Below are positions 37,490 through 44,926 of a stretch of 56,620 nt of DNA, piece by piece. The notes under the pieces are model-generated. The model had not been told where the DNA came from. It saw only the letters and a program-made list of their open reading frames with translations, and ran no database searches. How positions within the stretch are numbered: the stretch's first letter is position 1; every line of letters starts with the position of its first letter. Source of the stretch: a virus; the IMG/VR virus record IMGVR_UViG_3300049450_000140, positions 1 to 56,620 of that record; one strand, given 5' to 3'. A program made the position numbers and the translations under genes.

Positions 37490-37735
37490 TCATGACCGGT
37501 GCCTGCGCCGCAGGGCATCGGGGGCGTACATGTTGGCCAGCGTGATAACGAGGTCCCGGGCCAGGACGGGCTGCCTTCCGTGCCGGCCGCGGGCCAGTGC
37601 CTCCAGGACCTCGCGAAGCTCCCTCGCCTGCGGGGACAGGGACTCATCCCGGGACCGGGCCTCGTCAAGGGACCCCAGCGACCACCACAGGTAGGCGTCG
37701 CTGGACTTCGGGGGCATCGGCGGCGGCGACGTCAC
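37490..37735 (-). CDS. Hypothetical protein (81 aa)
   Basis: SSDAYLWWSLGSLDEARSRD, then QARELREVLEALARGRHGRQ: helical. GTG 37735 overlaps the stop of the MazG-like gene. No family recognised. Confidence 0.57.
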   Translation of the reverse strand: MTSPPPMPPKSSDAYLWWSLGSLDEARSRDESLSPQARELREVLEALARGRHGRQPVLARDLVITLANMYAPDALRRRHRS

Positions 37736-38067
37736 GGCACCCGGGACCGGATCTTGGCCAGGACCTCGCCCAGCACCTCGTCCGTGCGCGCGGTGTCCTT
37801 CGTGCAGTGCTGAATGGCCAGGATGGCAGTCCACGCCCGGTCGGCCAGCTCCTTCAGCAGCCGGTCCAGCGCCGCGGGGTCATGCGGCTTGCGGGGATTC
37901 CCCCCGGTGGCGGAGATCAGCTCCGCGATGGACTCGCCTTCCTCTTCCGCCAGCTTGCCGACCCGCAGCCATTGCAGGGCCAGCGGCTGCGCCTGGTACT
38001 CCGCGGAGGCGCCGGCGTCGATCCACTCGTCAACTGCCTTCACGGCAGCCAGCTCACCGGGCGTCAT
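37732..38067 (-). CDS. MazG-like nucleotide pyrophosphohydrolase-type protein (111 aa)
   Basis: LRVGKLAEEEGESIAELISA carries the EExxE metal-binding helix and LLKELADRAWTAILAIQH the ExxD helix, the two halves of the all-alpha NTP-PPase (MazG) site. Similar proteins are frequent in actinophages. Likely removes abnormal nucleotides or lowers an alarmone; the substrate is unknown. Confidence 0.72.
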   Translation of the reverse strand: MTPGELAAVKAVDEWIDAGASAEYQAQPLALQWLRVGKLAEEEGESIAELISATGGNPRKPHDPAALDRLLKELADRAWTAILAIQHCTKDTARTDEVLGEVLAKIRSRVP

Positions 38068-38353
38068 CGCGGCTGTCCTTCCACTCCTGAGGGTCGCTCC
38101 AGGCGCTATTGCGCGAGTACGAGTGCGCGTCCCGGCTGGACAGCCCGGCGGCGCGGCCGGCCGCGTAGCGCTCCCGCCAGACGGGGCCCATGCGCTCCTG
38201 CCGTCGCTGCGCGGAGCCGTTCCCCTTGCAGCGCACGCTCTCGGCCTGGCGGCAGGGCGGGCACAGGGTCACGTCCTCACCGTGCCGCTGATGGCGCTTG
38301 TACGCGGCCGGGGTCCCGCACGGCTCCAGGTCGTCCTTCGCCCGGTTACCCAC
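38054..38353 (-). CDS. Conserved actinophage protein, CGTPAAYKRH family (99 aa)
   Basis: PCGTPAAYKRHQRHGEDVTL followed by CPPCRQAES is a pattern I recall from many actinophage and actinobacterial small proteins; two Cys pairs probably bind zinc. The rest is basic (NGSAQRRQERMGPVWRERYA). It overlaps the MazG-like gene start by 14 bases. Confidence 0.68.
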   Translation of the reverse strand: MGNRAKDDLEPCGTPAAYKRHQRHGEDVTLCPPCRQAESVRCKGNGSAQRRQERMGPVWRERYAAGRAAGLSSRDAHSYSRNSAWSDPQEWKDSRDDAR

Positions 38354-38380
38354 GACTGGGTCCCTGACCGGTGAGGTCCT

Positions 38381-38713
38381 TCATAGTGCGCGCAGCTCCC
38401 AGTGCGCGCTCTTCTTCGCGTACTGCACGTACTTGCGCGGGTCCTCTTCCTTGAGCCGCTTGCTGTCCAGCCGCCAGGACTCGACGTACGTGAGGCTGAG
38501 CGCCGGCATTCCCGGGGGGCCCGCCAGCGTCATCGCCGTGACGCCAGGGCTCGCGGCGGTCCCCTCGGCCTTGATCGCGCCCGTCAGCTCCTCCCACCTC
38601 GCCTTGGCCTCCTCGTACTCGGCCTTCAGCATGTCGTAGCGCGCCATCAGGTCCTCCAGGCGGCTGCCGGGCGTGACCGTCACCGACAGGCGCGGCCTGG
38701 GCTCGCCGCTCAC
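38381..38713 (-). CDS. Coiled-coil hypothetical protein (110 aa)
   Basis: The central helix LEDLMARYDMLKAEYEEAKA is followed by a beta region (ALSLTYVESWRLDSKRLKEE) and YVQYAKKSAHWELRAL. A common phage layout with unknown role. GTG start overlaps the upstream stop. Confidence 0.62.
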   Translation of the reverse strand: MSGEPRPRLSVTVTPGSRLEDLMARYDMLKAEYEEAKARWEELTGAIKAEGTAASPGVTAMTLAGPPGMPALSLTYVESWRLDSKRLKEEDPRKYVQYAKKSAHWELRAL

Positions 38714-38901
38714 GCCCCGCCCTCATCATCGCTGGAGGACACCGGCTGGAGCATGGATGGCGACTGGAGGTCAGCGCCCTTGTGCTGGCACTCGCACCAC
38801 TGTGACCCCAGGACGGCAATGCCGTTCAGGGCCTTCTGGCGAGCCAGCTCGGGGCAGTCACCGTGCTTGCGCTCCCGGCACGCGGGACAGATCATCAGCA
38901 T
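38710..38901 (-). CDS. Small zinc protein (63 aa)
   Basis: MLMICPACRERKHGDCPEL, later GSQWCECQHKGAD: CPxC...HxxC and CxC...H, likely one or two zinc sites. First gene of a minus-strand unit, divergent from 39014. A TATGCT-like box lies near 38930. Confidence 0.6.
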   Translation of the reverse strand: MLMICPACRERKHGDCPELARQKALNGIAVLGSQWCECQHKGADLQSPSMLQPVSSSDDEGGA

Positions 38902-38970
38902 CTCCCGGACTGTGTAAGAGTCTCCAGGAGTCTATGCTACTAGCAGGCCAGGCGGCTTTCCCGGCGAATG

Positions 38971-38986
38971 TGATACTCTAAGAGAC
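38971..38986 (+). promoter_or_regulatory. Recurrent ATACTCTNNNAGAC element, best copy
   Basis: TGATACTCTAAGAGAC is followed by GGAAGGGCAG and the GTG at 39014. It closely matches copies at 8903 and 13009. Confidence 0.5.
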
Positions 38987-39013
38987 TAGTACATCCGAGG
39001 CACGGAAGGGCAG

Positions 39014-39169
39014 GTGACAGGGGTGCGCAGCCATATCTGCTCCGACTGCGGCCAGCTGGTGCGGCACGACCGCTGGGCCAGGCACATCCTCAAGCACGGT
39101 CGCATCGTCCCGGACCCGCACTCGCGCACGTCAGTGACGGACGAGGAGGACCCGGCAGCCGATGGCTGA
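39014..39169 (+). CDS. C2H2-like zinc-finger protein (51 aa)
   Basis: SHICSDCGQLVRHDRWARHI followed by LKHGR is a C-x2-C-x12-H-type finger. GTG 39014 follows GGAAGGGC. The next gene starts inside its last codons. Probable DNA- or RNA-binding module. Confidence 0.58.
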   Translation: MTGVRSHICSDCGQLVRHDRWARHILKHGRIVPDPHSRTSVTDEEDPAADG

Positions 39170-39326
39170 GCGCTGGCGGCGGCTGAGCGAGCGCCTGTGG
39201 CTGTGGTGGCACCGCCGCCACGGCGCGATCGGGTCCGAGCCTGCCGCGAGCCTGAAGCCGGGCGAGTTCAGCCATATCTGCATGGGGTGCACGTCAGTGC
39301 TGTACCTCTTTCACAATGATGGCTGA
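39162..39326 (+). CDS. Small Trp/Arg-rich protein with CxxC (54 aa)
   Basis: MAERWRRLSERLWLWWHRRH is an amphipathic cationic-aromatic helix; FSHICMGCTSVLYLFHNDG ends it. The ATG overlaps the end of the zinc-finger gene. It might lie at the membrane surface; unknown. Confidence 0.5.
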   Translation: MAERWRRLSERLWLWWHRRHGAIGSEPAASLKPGEFSHICMGCTSVLYLFHNDG

Positions 39327-39389
39327 CGTCGTCCTGCTGCTCCGCCAGCCGCCCCGGGCGGCATGATGACAGGAAAGGAGGAAGAGAGC

Positions 39390-39524
39390 ATGGGAGACAT
39401 CGGGACTGACGAGCCACTGAAGCGGCGCATCCTGGAGCCGATGCCGGCCACCGAGCCGGTACCTGAGATCACGCCAGAGCCTGTCATTGAGCCAGTGCGG
39501 GTGCCGGAGGAAGTTCCGGCGTGA
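39390..39524 (+). CDS. Pro/Glu-repeat small protein (44 aa)
   Basis: RRILEPMPATEPVPEITPEP then VIEPVRVPEEVPA: repeats of E-P-x-x-x, extended and disordered. AAAGGAGGAAG precedes the ATG. The stop overlaps the GTG of the next gene, a membrane-tethered protein. Confidence 0.52.
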   Translation: MGDIGTDEPLKRRILEPMPATEPVPEITPEPVIEPVRVPEEVPA

Positions 39525-40567
39525 CAGTGACGACCATCATGCGCATCATCCAGTTCGCGGTCTTCATCCTCGTCTGGGGGACGGCCCTGCACTGGGTGAC
39601 GCGCACGCCGAGAAAGGGAAAGACGGGCATGACCCAGGCTGCCTGTCCCGGCCGGAAGAACCCGGCCTGCACGTGCACAGGCTCATGCGGCACGACCCCG
39701 GGGCCGGGGCACTGCCTGTGCACGGAGTGCGTGAGCATCACGATCAGGAAGGCCAGCGGGACCTTCTCCGGGACGACCGCGTCCTCAGCGTCGCTCGCGA
39801 GCCTCTTCGGCTTCCCCGCGCAGGGCTCCCGGCTGGGGAACGGCGGCGTCACGGGGTTCGACGGGGCCAGGGCCAAGGGCAGCGACGATTACGAGCTCGC
39901 CATCGGCAGCGTGCACGGGCTGAGGCAGTGGAAGCTGCCGTTCGACTCCCTGCTGCACACCATCATGGCCACCGACCAGCGGCCCTGCACCGAGGCCCTG
40001 TGGCATCCGGGCAGCGAGCCCCCGCTGCTGACCGGCGTCACCGGGTTCGCCTGGCCGCCTGGCATCGTGGAGGCCCGGTGCAAGAACTTCCAGGATCACG
40101 AGCCGCCGGTCGAGTACGACCCCGTGCGCAAGGGCTCGTGCGGCTGCGGCTTCTGGGGCTACTGGAAGATGGCCGACCAGACCTGGCACGACAAGCTCCC
40201 GGTGTTCGGCATCATGGAGGGCACCGGCCGGGTGGTGATCGGCTCCAAGGGATTCCGCGCGCAGAAGGGCCGGATCATCGCCCTGGTGCCGGCGTTCACC
40301 ATCGACGTCGCCGCCACCCCGGACCCGGTCCCGGGACCGTACTACGGCTCGTGGCAGCAGCTCTCGCCGTATGAGCCCGCGGTCCCGGAGCTGTCCGCCG
40401 AGGGGGCCGGGGACCGCGAGCGGGAGATAGCGGAATCCCGCCAGCGCGCAGACGCCTGGCTGGGCGTCATCATGGAGCTGCTCGGCCTCATGTACCCCGA
40501 GGCCCGGGTCTTCGCGACCCTCAAGGGCATGCTCGCGTGCGTCCCGCCCGGGGAGGTCACCCAGTGA
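39521..40567 (+). CDS. Hypothetical protein with N-terminal membrane helix and Cys cluster (348 aa)
   Basis: GTG 39521 overlaps the previous stop. One transmembrane helix (IQFAVFILVWGTALHWV) leads to a Cys cluster, CPGRKNPACTCTGSCG, and a large domain with CGCGFWGYW and GIMEGTGRVVIGSKGFRAQK, a pattern I recall from actinobacterial and phage hypothetical proteins. An internal ATG at 39629 (MTQAACPGRK) with GGGAAAGAC upstream may give a soluble form. Function unknown. Confidence 0.62.
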   Translation: MTVTTIMRIIQFAVFILVWGTALHWVTRTPRKGKTGMTQAACPGRKNPACTCTGSCGTTPGPGHCLCTECVSITIRKASGTFSGTTASSASLASLFGFPAQGSRLGNGGVTGFDGARAKGSDDYELAIGSVHGLRQWKLPFDSLLHTIMATDQRPCTEALWHPGSEPPLLTGVTGFAWPPGIVEARCKNFQDHEPPVEYDPVRKGSCGCGFWGYWKMADQTWHDKLPVFGIMEGTGRVVIGSKGFRAQKGRIIALVPAFTIDVAATPDPVPGPYYGSWQQLSPYEPAVPELSAEGAGDREREIAESRQRADAWLGVIMELLGLMYPEARVFATLKGMLACVPPGEVTQ

Positions 40568-40746
40568 GGGTGTACCTCGGCCTGCACAAGACAACCGGTG
40601 ACGCGTGGACGACCAAGGGCATGTACCTGGAGGAGGCCAGCGGGATCATGTGCCAGCTGGATGACGGGTCCATGGTCGTCGTCGTGAATGACGGCCGGGT
40701 ACTGCGCTTCAGCGCTGAGGGCCTGGGGACGGAGGTCCCCCAGTGA
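40564..40746 (+). CDS. Small beta-rich protein (60 aa)
   Basis: RVYLGLHKTTGDAWTTKGMY, then SMVVVVNDGRVLRFSAEGLG: strands with turns. GTG 40564 and its stop are in GTGA overlaps with both neighbours. Unknown function. Confidence 0.56.
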   Translation: MRVYLGLHKTTGDAWTTKGMYLEEASGIMCQLDDGSMVVVVNDGRVLRFSAEGLGTEVPQ

Positions 40747-41138
40747 GCCTGCCCGAGCTGCGCGCCGCGGCCGGCCAGCGGCAGGACGAGCGGGCACTGG
40801 CCGCCAGGCTGCGCGGTAGCCGGGCCGCCGCGAGGCTGTCCCAGGACGAGGTGGCGGCCCGGCTCGGGTACGTCAGGTCCGTCGTCTCCGCCATCGAGAA
40901 CGGCAAGCGCAAGGTTACCGGGCTGGAGCTGCGCCGGCTGGCGAGCATCTACCAGGTCAGCGCCGGCTACCTGCTCGGTGAGGAGGCCGCCGTGGCCGAG
41001 CATGCCCGGGAAGAGCTCCTCCGGATCTTCGCGAGGCTGGGGGAGAGGGACCGCGGGCTCGTCCTGCGCTACGCCACCTTCGTGGCCGCGCACACGAGAG
41101 AGGAAGCAAGTGAAAGTGCAGATCAGTCACGGGAGTGA
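40743..41138 (+). CDS. XRE-family transcriptional regulator (131 aa)
   Basis: Helix-turn-helix: AARLSQDEVAARLGYVRSVV followed by SAIENGKRKVTGLEL and a LASIYQVSAGYLLG ending, the classic XRE domain (about 24-82). The C-terminal helices may dimerise. In Actinobacteria XRE proteins of this sort pair with DUF397 partners, two of which are encoded at 35093 and 37179. GTG start coupled. Confidence 0.82.
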   Translation: MSLPELRAAAGQRQDERALAARLRGSRAAARLSQDEVAARLGYVRSVVSAIENGKRKVTGLELRRLASIYQVSAGYLLGEEAAVAEHAREELLRIFARLGERDRGLVLRYATFVAAHTREEASESADQSRE

Positions 41139-41343
41139 TCCCGAGGAGCCGTCCTGGTTCGTCGTCAGTCCGCTGCCCGGTGAGGTCAAAGGTCACGGGA
41201 TAACGAATGAGATGGCCGTGCAGTCCCTCCTGGATGCCGGGCGCACCGTCTGCGAGGTTGAGGCAGCGCCATGGCAGGGCTGCCCCTCGGGCCGGGAGGC
41301 CAGGCAGGCACGCAGGCGAGAGCAGGAGGAGAGTCATGGATGA
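41110..41343 (+). CDS. Hypothetical protein (77 aa)
   Basis: KVQISHGSDPEEPSWFVVSP, then VQSLLDAGRTVCEVEAAPWQ, basic C-terminus. GAGAGGAAGC precedes GTG 41110, which lies inside the XRE gene end. No family recognised. Confidence 0.52.
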   Translation: MKVQISHGSDPEEPSWFVVSPLPGEVKGHGITNEMAVQSLLDAGRTVCEVEAAPWQGCPSGREARQARRREQEESHG

Positions 41344-41545
41344 CCTGATCGCGGCACTGGTCATCTTCCGCAAGTACGGCAATCCGGAGAGCCCGACCGT
41401 CTGCGAGCACGACGTGCTGTGGGTGAACATTGACCCGGCGCTGGTGACGCCTGAGGACGTGCAGCGGCTGAAGGCCCTGGGTTTCCTCACCCCCTCATCC
41501 GGAGACGAGGCCGGGTTCATGTCCTTTAAGTTCGGGAGCTGCTAA
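41336..41545 (+). CDS. Hypothetical protein (69 aa)
   Basis: LIAALVIFRKYGNPESPTVC, then LVTPEDVQRLKALGFL, ending MSFKFGSC. Similar small proteins of this outline occur in phages; no function. GGAGGAGAG precedes the ATG. The stop and the macro-gene start overlap (TAATG). Confidence 0.6.
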   Translation: MDDLIAALVIFRKYGNPESPTVCEHDVLWVNIDPALVTPEDVQRLKALGFLTPSSGDEAGFMSFKFGSC

Positions 41546-42060
41546 TGATCACCATCCAGCGGGCACCGCTGCTGTACGTCACCGGGGACGCCACGATGCC
41601 GCAGGCGGACGGGCAGCGCATCATCGCGCACGTCTGCAACGACATCGGCGCCTGGGGCTCCGGGTTCGTCATGGCCATCTCCGCGCGGTGGCCGGAGCCG
41701 GAGGAGGAATACCGGCTGTGGGCGCGGGAGGGGCCGCACTTCGAGCTCGGGTACACGCAGCTGGTCCGCGTCGATGACCAGACGGTGGTGGCCAACATGA
41801 TCGCGCAGCGGGGCACTGCCAGCTCGCCCGCCGGCGACGGGCTGCCGCCGGTCCGGTACGCCGAGCTCGGCGGCGCGCTGCGGGCGGTCGGTGAGGAGGC
41901 CCGCAAGACCGGTGCCTCCGTGCACATGCCGCGGATCGGCTGCGGGCTGGGCGGGGGCCGCTGGGACCAGGTACGGCCAGTCATCGAGTGGTCCCTGTGC
42001 CGGCGCGGCGTCCCGGTCACCATCTACGACCTGCCAGCCGGAGAAGCACCTCGACCGTGA
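41545..42060 (+). CDS. Macro-domain protein (171 aa)
   Basis: Macro domains bind ADP-ribose and can remove it from proteins or nucleic acids or hydrolyse ADP-ribose 1''-phosphate. Diagnostic segments: YVTGDATMPQADGQRIIAHV, NDIGAWGSGFVMAISARWP, ANMIAQRGTAS, VHMPRIGCGLGGGRWDQV and VTIYDLP. The binding Asn/Gly loop is intact. In a phage it could undo host ADP-ribosylation-based defence or process nucleotides; this is inference. Confidence 0.85.
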   Translation: MITIQRAPLLYVTGDATMPQADGQRIIAHVCNDIGAWGSGFVMAISARWPEPEEEYRLWAREGPHFELGYTQLVRVDDQTVVANMIAQRGTASSPAGDGLPPVRYAELGGALRAVGEEARKTGASVHMPRIGCGLGGGRWDQVRPVIEWSLCRRGVPVTIYDLPAGEAPRP

Positions 42061-42311
42061 ACGTCACCCAGCAGACCGAGGTCACCATCAAGGTCCCCCG
42101 GCTTGAGGCGGACATGATCGCCCAGACGCTCGGCGAGGTCCTGGGCGCCATGGGGAGCTGCTGCCGGTGCACGTCACCGGAAGCCTTCTCTAACGGGAAC
42201 CACAACTGGCGCACTGACCCGCGCCTGCTGACGGAGCTGTACAACCTGCTGCGCCCCGCAGGGTGGCCGCCGCTGTTACCCGGGATGCTGCTGATCTTCA
42301 AAATAGTCTGA
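42057..42311 (+). CDS. Hypothetical protein (84 aa)
   Basis: TEVTIKVPRLEADMIAQTLG then GSCCRCTSPEAFSNGNHNWR, and LLTELYNLLRPAGW: a mixed small domain with a CCxC cluster. GTG start coupled to the macro gene. Unknown. Confidence 0.57.
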   Translation: MNVTQQTEVTIKVPRLEADMIAQTLGEVLGAMGSCCRCTSPEAFSNGNHNWRTDPRLLTELYNLLRPAGWPPLLPGMLLIFKIV

Positions 42312-42328
42312 AGGGGTATCATGACGGG

Positions 42329-42751
42329 ATGACCAGCAGCGGAAGGGCAGGGACCACTGCCATCAAGCGACCGGGCGCGGGAATCGACATTGACCGCGCC
42401 CGCCTTGTCCGCATGCGCCAGAGCAGGCTGATGAACCGGGCGCAGCTGGCTGAGGCGATGAGCAACGGCCCGTGCTCGCATTGCGGCCGGCCGTACAGCC
42501 ACGAGGCACTGTGCCCGAGTGAGGGCAAGTACACCATCACGCCGGACGCCATCGCCAAGATCGAGAACGGCCACCGCAGGCCGAAGACCGCCACCCTCGC
42601 TCAGATGTGCGACGCGCTGGGCTGCGAGCCGGCGGACCTCCTGCCCCCCGGGAGCGTGATCCCCGTGTTCCGCGAGCCCGTGTTCCGCGTTCCCTGCCCG
42701 CGGTGCGAGGCGCTCTCCGGCCACGAGCCCGGGTGCGCCGGCCCGGCGTGA
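42329..42751 (+). CDS. XRE-type regulator with zinc insertions (140 aa)
   Basis: DRARLVRMRQSRLMNRAQLA, then DAIAKIENGHRRPKTATLAQ, then MCDALGCEPADLLPPG: an HTH with a Cys/His loop (CSHCGRPYSHEALC) inserted before the recognition helix. A second CPRCEALSGHEPGC lies at the C-terminus. It could sense metal or redox. The start region has a promoter-like AGGGGTATCATG in place of a clear ribosome-binding site; leaderless start possible. Confidence 0.74.
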   Translation: MTSSGRAGTTAIKRPGAGIDIDRARLVRMRQSRLMNRAQLAEAMSNGPCSHCGRPYSHEALCPSEGKYTITPDAIAKIENGHRRPKTATLAQMCDALGCEPADLLPPGSVIPVFREPVFRVPCPRCEALSGHEPGCAGPA

Positions 42752-43035
42752 GCGAGGACGCGACGGCCGCTTCCCTGCCCGCAGAGCTGGCTGTCGCCCT
42801 GCGGCGGGGAACGGAGGCGCGGCACCGCGGGGAGTATGAGCGCCGGATCACCGACATGGGCGAGGCCGGCTGGTACTGGCACCTGTACCTGGACGGCCAG
42901 CGGCTCAACGGCGGCCTGAGCGCCACCCGCGAGGAGGCCGTCATCGCGGCCGGGTGCGCCGTCACCTTCGACCGGGCGGGTCATTACTGCCCTTCCTCCT
43001 GCGGGCCGTCGCGCCTGGAGACTGCCCTCCTGTAA
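42748..43035 (+). CDS. Hypothetical protein (95 aa)
   Basis: SLPAELAVALRRGTEARHRG, then WYWHLYLDGQRLNGGLSATR, then a C-terminal CPSSCG. GTG start overlaps the regulator stop. No family recognised. Confidence 0.57.
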   Translation: MSEDATAASLPAELAVALRRGTEARHRGEYERRITDMGEAGWYWHLYLDGQRLNGGLSATREEAVIAAGCAVTFDRAGHYCPSSCGPSRLETALL

Positions 43036-43153
43036 CGCTGGTCCTCGTTTAAGCACGGCTCCCGGCGTAAACTCCCGTGCAAGGAGCTGAGCGCCTTCCG
43101 GCCGGCATCTCCCTGGACTACGAATTCCGCGTCAGGGCAGATGAGGTAGTGGG

Positions 43154-43411
43154 TTGGGAGCGCATGACATCATCACCCTGCTGGAGAACGGCGGGGCGAT
43201 CGTCGTCTTCATTGGCCTTCTCATCTCAGGCCAGGTTGTCCGCAAGGGCGAGCTGGACGACATGCGCAAGCAGCGTGATGACTGGAAGGCCGCCGCCGAG
43301 CTCAACCAGAAGGTCGCCGAGCAGGTACTTGACCAGGGTGGCGCCGCCAAGGAGCTTTTTGCCGCGATGAAGCGCATCGCAGTTGAGGCAGGGAAGCAGC
43401 CAGGCCCATGA
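43154..43411 (+). CDS. Single-pass membrane protein with coiled coil (85 aa)
   Basis: TTG 43154. IITLLENGGAIVVFIGLLIS is a membrane helix, followed by a charged coiled coil (GELDDMRKQRDDWKAAAELN). This layout is frequent next to holin-like genes in actinophages. The stop overlaps the next ATG. A role in the lysis or membrane complex is a guess. Confidence 0.6.
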   Translation: MGAHDIITLLENGGAIVVFIGLLISGQVVRKGELDDMRKQRDDWKAAAELNQKVAEQVLDQGGAAKELFAAMKRIAVEAGKQPGP

Positions 43412-43605
43412 GGTGGAGATTCTGGGTGCGGACCGAGAGCAATGACGCCCGCGAGGCCCGAGAGGCCCGCGAGGCGGCAGAGGCCCGGCTGCGTGCGGCA
43501 CGGCATAATGTGGTAGTCCCGCTCAGCGAGATGCGGCAGGACAACCACGTGTCAGCCCGGCTTGATGTCCTCATCACGCGGGCGGCCCGGCACCGGGGAG
43601 GGTGA
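43408..43605 (+). CDS. Small conserved actinophage-type protein (65 aa)
   Basis: MRWRFWVRTESNDAREAREA then LRAARHNVVVPLSEMRQDNH and VSARLDVLI: a basic-aromatic start and charged helix. Resembles phage proteins found beside the holin-like gene that follows. ATG overlaps the previous stop. Confidence 0.58.
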   Translation: MRWRFWVRTESNDAREAREAREAAEARLRAARHNVVVPLSEMRQDNHVSARLDVLITRAARHRGG

Positions 43606-44012
43606 GGGGTTTGCCACAGGATCACGTTCTCACGGTCATCGACCACGTGCTCATCAACGCGGCGTTCATCACGTCACTGCTGTTCGTCCCGGTCACGTCC
43701 GTCTACTGGCCCTGGTGGCAGTCCTGGTGGGGCCGCAACATCGTCATCCTGGAACTGTGCATCGCCGGCACGCTCTTCGGCTCGTGGCTGTTCCTTGACT
43801 TCGGGATCTCCTCCGACGTACTCCAGTGGGTCGCGGCCTTCTTCCTCTCGGCAATCGTCGGCATCGTCGCCTGGCGGGCGGTCATGATCTGGTTCGAGCA
43901 GCGCAGGGGAGCCCGCAAGCACTCCGATTACCCTAATCCCCGTCATGACGGGCGCCTCACCCCCGGGCTGACCGATCAGCAGCAGCTATCCCGCGACGAG
44001 AACGGTCACTGA
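43602..44012 (+). CDS. Putative phage holin-like membrane protein (136 aa)
   Basis: Three hydrophobic helices (AAFITSLLFVPVTSVYWPWW, ILELCIAGTLFGSWLFLDFG, WVAAFFLSAIVGIVAWRAVM) and a charged C-terminus, with WWGRN before the second helix. From memory this is a widespread actinophage family sometimes called a putative holin. GTG 43602 is coupled. A strong terminator follows. Confidence 0.65.
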   Translation: MRGLPQDHVLTVIDHVLINAAFITSLLFVPVTSVYWPWWQSWWGRNIVILELCIAGTLFGSWLFLDFGISSDVLQWVAAFFLSAIVGIVAWRAVMIWFEQRRGARKHSDYPNPRHDGRLTPGLTDQQQLSRDENGH

Positions 44013-44018
44013 AAAGGC

Positions 44019-44054
44019 GAAGGCCCCTCGCACGTCGCCATGCGAGGGGCCTTC
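44019..44054. terminator. Strong bidirectional hairpin terminator
   Basis: GAAGGCCCCTCGCA, eight-base loop, TGCGAGGGGCCTTC: 14 perfect pairs between convergent units (43602 plus, 44078 minus). Confidence 0.75.
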
Positions 44055-44077
44055 GGGCACAGGGGCGGCGTACGCGC

Positions 44078-44794
44078 TCAGGCTGCGGGAACGACCTGGA
44101 TCGCCGTAATTGCCAGGTCGTCCAGGACATAACTGCCCGCGCCAGTATCGGAGTCGTAGCCGAATGCGTAGACGTGCAGCGTGGTAGCCGTGCTCAGCGT
44201 GAATAGCCCGGACCCGCTGAAGTAGCTGTCAATCGTGGCGTGCGTCCCGGACTCCAGCGCGCCGGCGCCGGCATTCAGCAGGTCCCCGGTGAAACCGCTG
44301 TTCTTTACCTGGTCGTAGACGAAGAACTGGGGAAACTCCTCGACTGCCCCGGTGCCGCCGGAGGGCGGGGTGGCCTTGGCGGCCAGGCTCAGCTGGTAAG
44401 TGCCCGCGGGCAGGCTGACCGTGCCGACTTCCGTGGAGTTGGCGACGAACCCGCCTCCTGTCGGCACGCTGGCGACGGCGCCGAGATCGTGGACGCCCGC
44501 GCTTACTACCCCGGACGGTCCCTGCGCTCCGGCGTCACCTTGCGGGCCGGCCGCGCCCGTGCTGCCCTTCGGTCCCTGCGCGCCGACGATGATGGACGTG
44601 GTTCCGGCCGGGCAGGTTGCGGACGGCGTGGACAGGAACGTCACCGCGACGTGCCCGCTGCCCTCGCAGGCGTACACGGCCTTCGGCTGGATGACGGTGG
44701 CGGCGCCTGCCGCGTACGCGGCTCCGGCGGCTGTTCCCGTGAGGGCGATGGCCGCAACGGCTGCCGCCGCGAGGCGCTTTCCGGACAAGGTCAT
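44078..44794 (-). CDS. Secreted collagen-like protein with C-terminal beta domain (238 aa)
   Basis: Signal peptide: MTLSGKRLAAAAVAAIALTG, then GAAYAAG. Residues 70-95 contain Gly-x-y repeats (GAQGPKGSTGAAGPQGDAGA). The C-terminal 140 residues are beta-rich (SLPAGTYQLSLAAKATPP, YVLDDLAITAIQVVP), like C1q/TNF-like or CBM-like trimeric heads. Actinobacteria export such proteins to the surface. In a prophage it might change the lysogen's surface or block adsorption. Own promoter (TTATAAG near 44831) and terminator. Confidence 0.75.
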   Translation of the reverse strand: MTLSGKRLAAAAVAAIALTGTAAGAAYAAGAATVIQPKAVYACEGSGHVAVTFLSTPSATCPAGTTSIIVGAQGPKGSTGAAGPQGDAGAQGPSGVVSAGVHDLGAVASVPTGGGFVANSTEVGTVSLPAGTYQLSLAAKATPPSGGTGAVEEFPQFFVYDQVKNSGFTGDLLNAGAGALESGTHATIDSYFSGSGLFTLSTATTLHVYAFGYDSDTGAGSYVLDDLAITAIQVVPAA

Positions 44795-44870
44795 TTGCTG
44801 CCTTTCAGAGGTGATTGCCTGCGAGAGGCAGCGTACCTTATAAAAGTCTGTTGCGGTCGTCCGGGCAGGC

Positions 44871-44909
44871 GGAAGGCCCTCTGCTGGGGGGGAGGGCAGA
44901 GGGCCTTCC
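44871..44909. terminator. Strong hairpin terminator
   Basis: GGAAGGCCCTCTGC, G-rich loop, GCAGAGGGCCTTCC: 14 pairs. It lies downstream of the NlpC/P60 gene on the minus strand. Confidence 0.72.
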
Positions 44910-44926
44910 TGTCTACCGGGAGGGGG

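Noticed and set aside
43077-43160. Possible short gene MQGAERLPAGISLDYEF in the gap before 43154
   Set aside because: Weak start context, and it runs out of frame into the membrane-protein gene; not enough to call.
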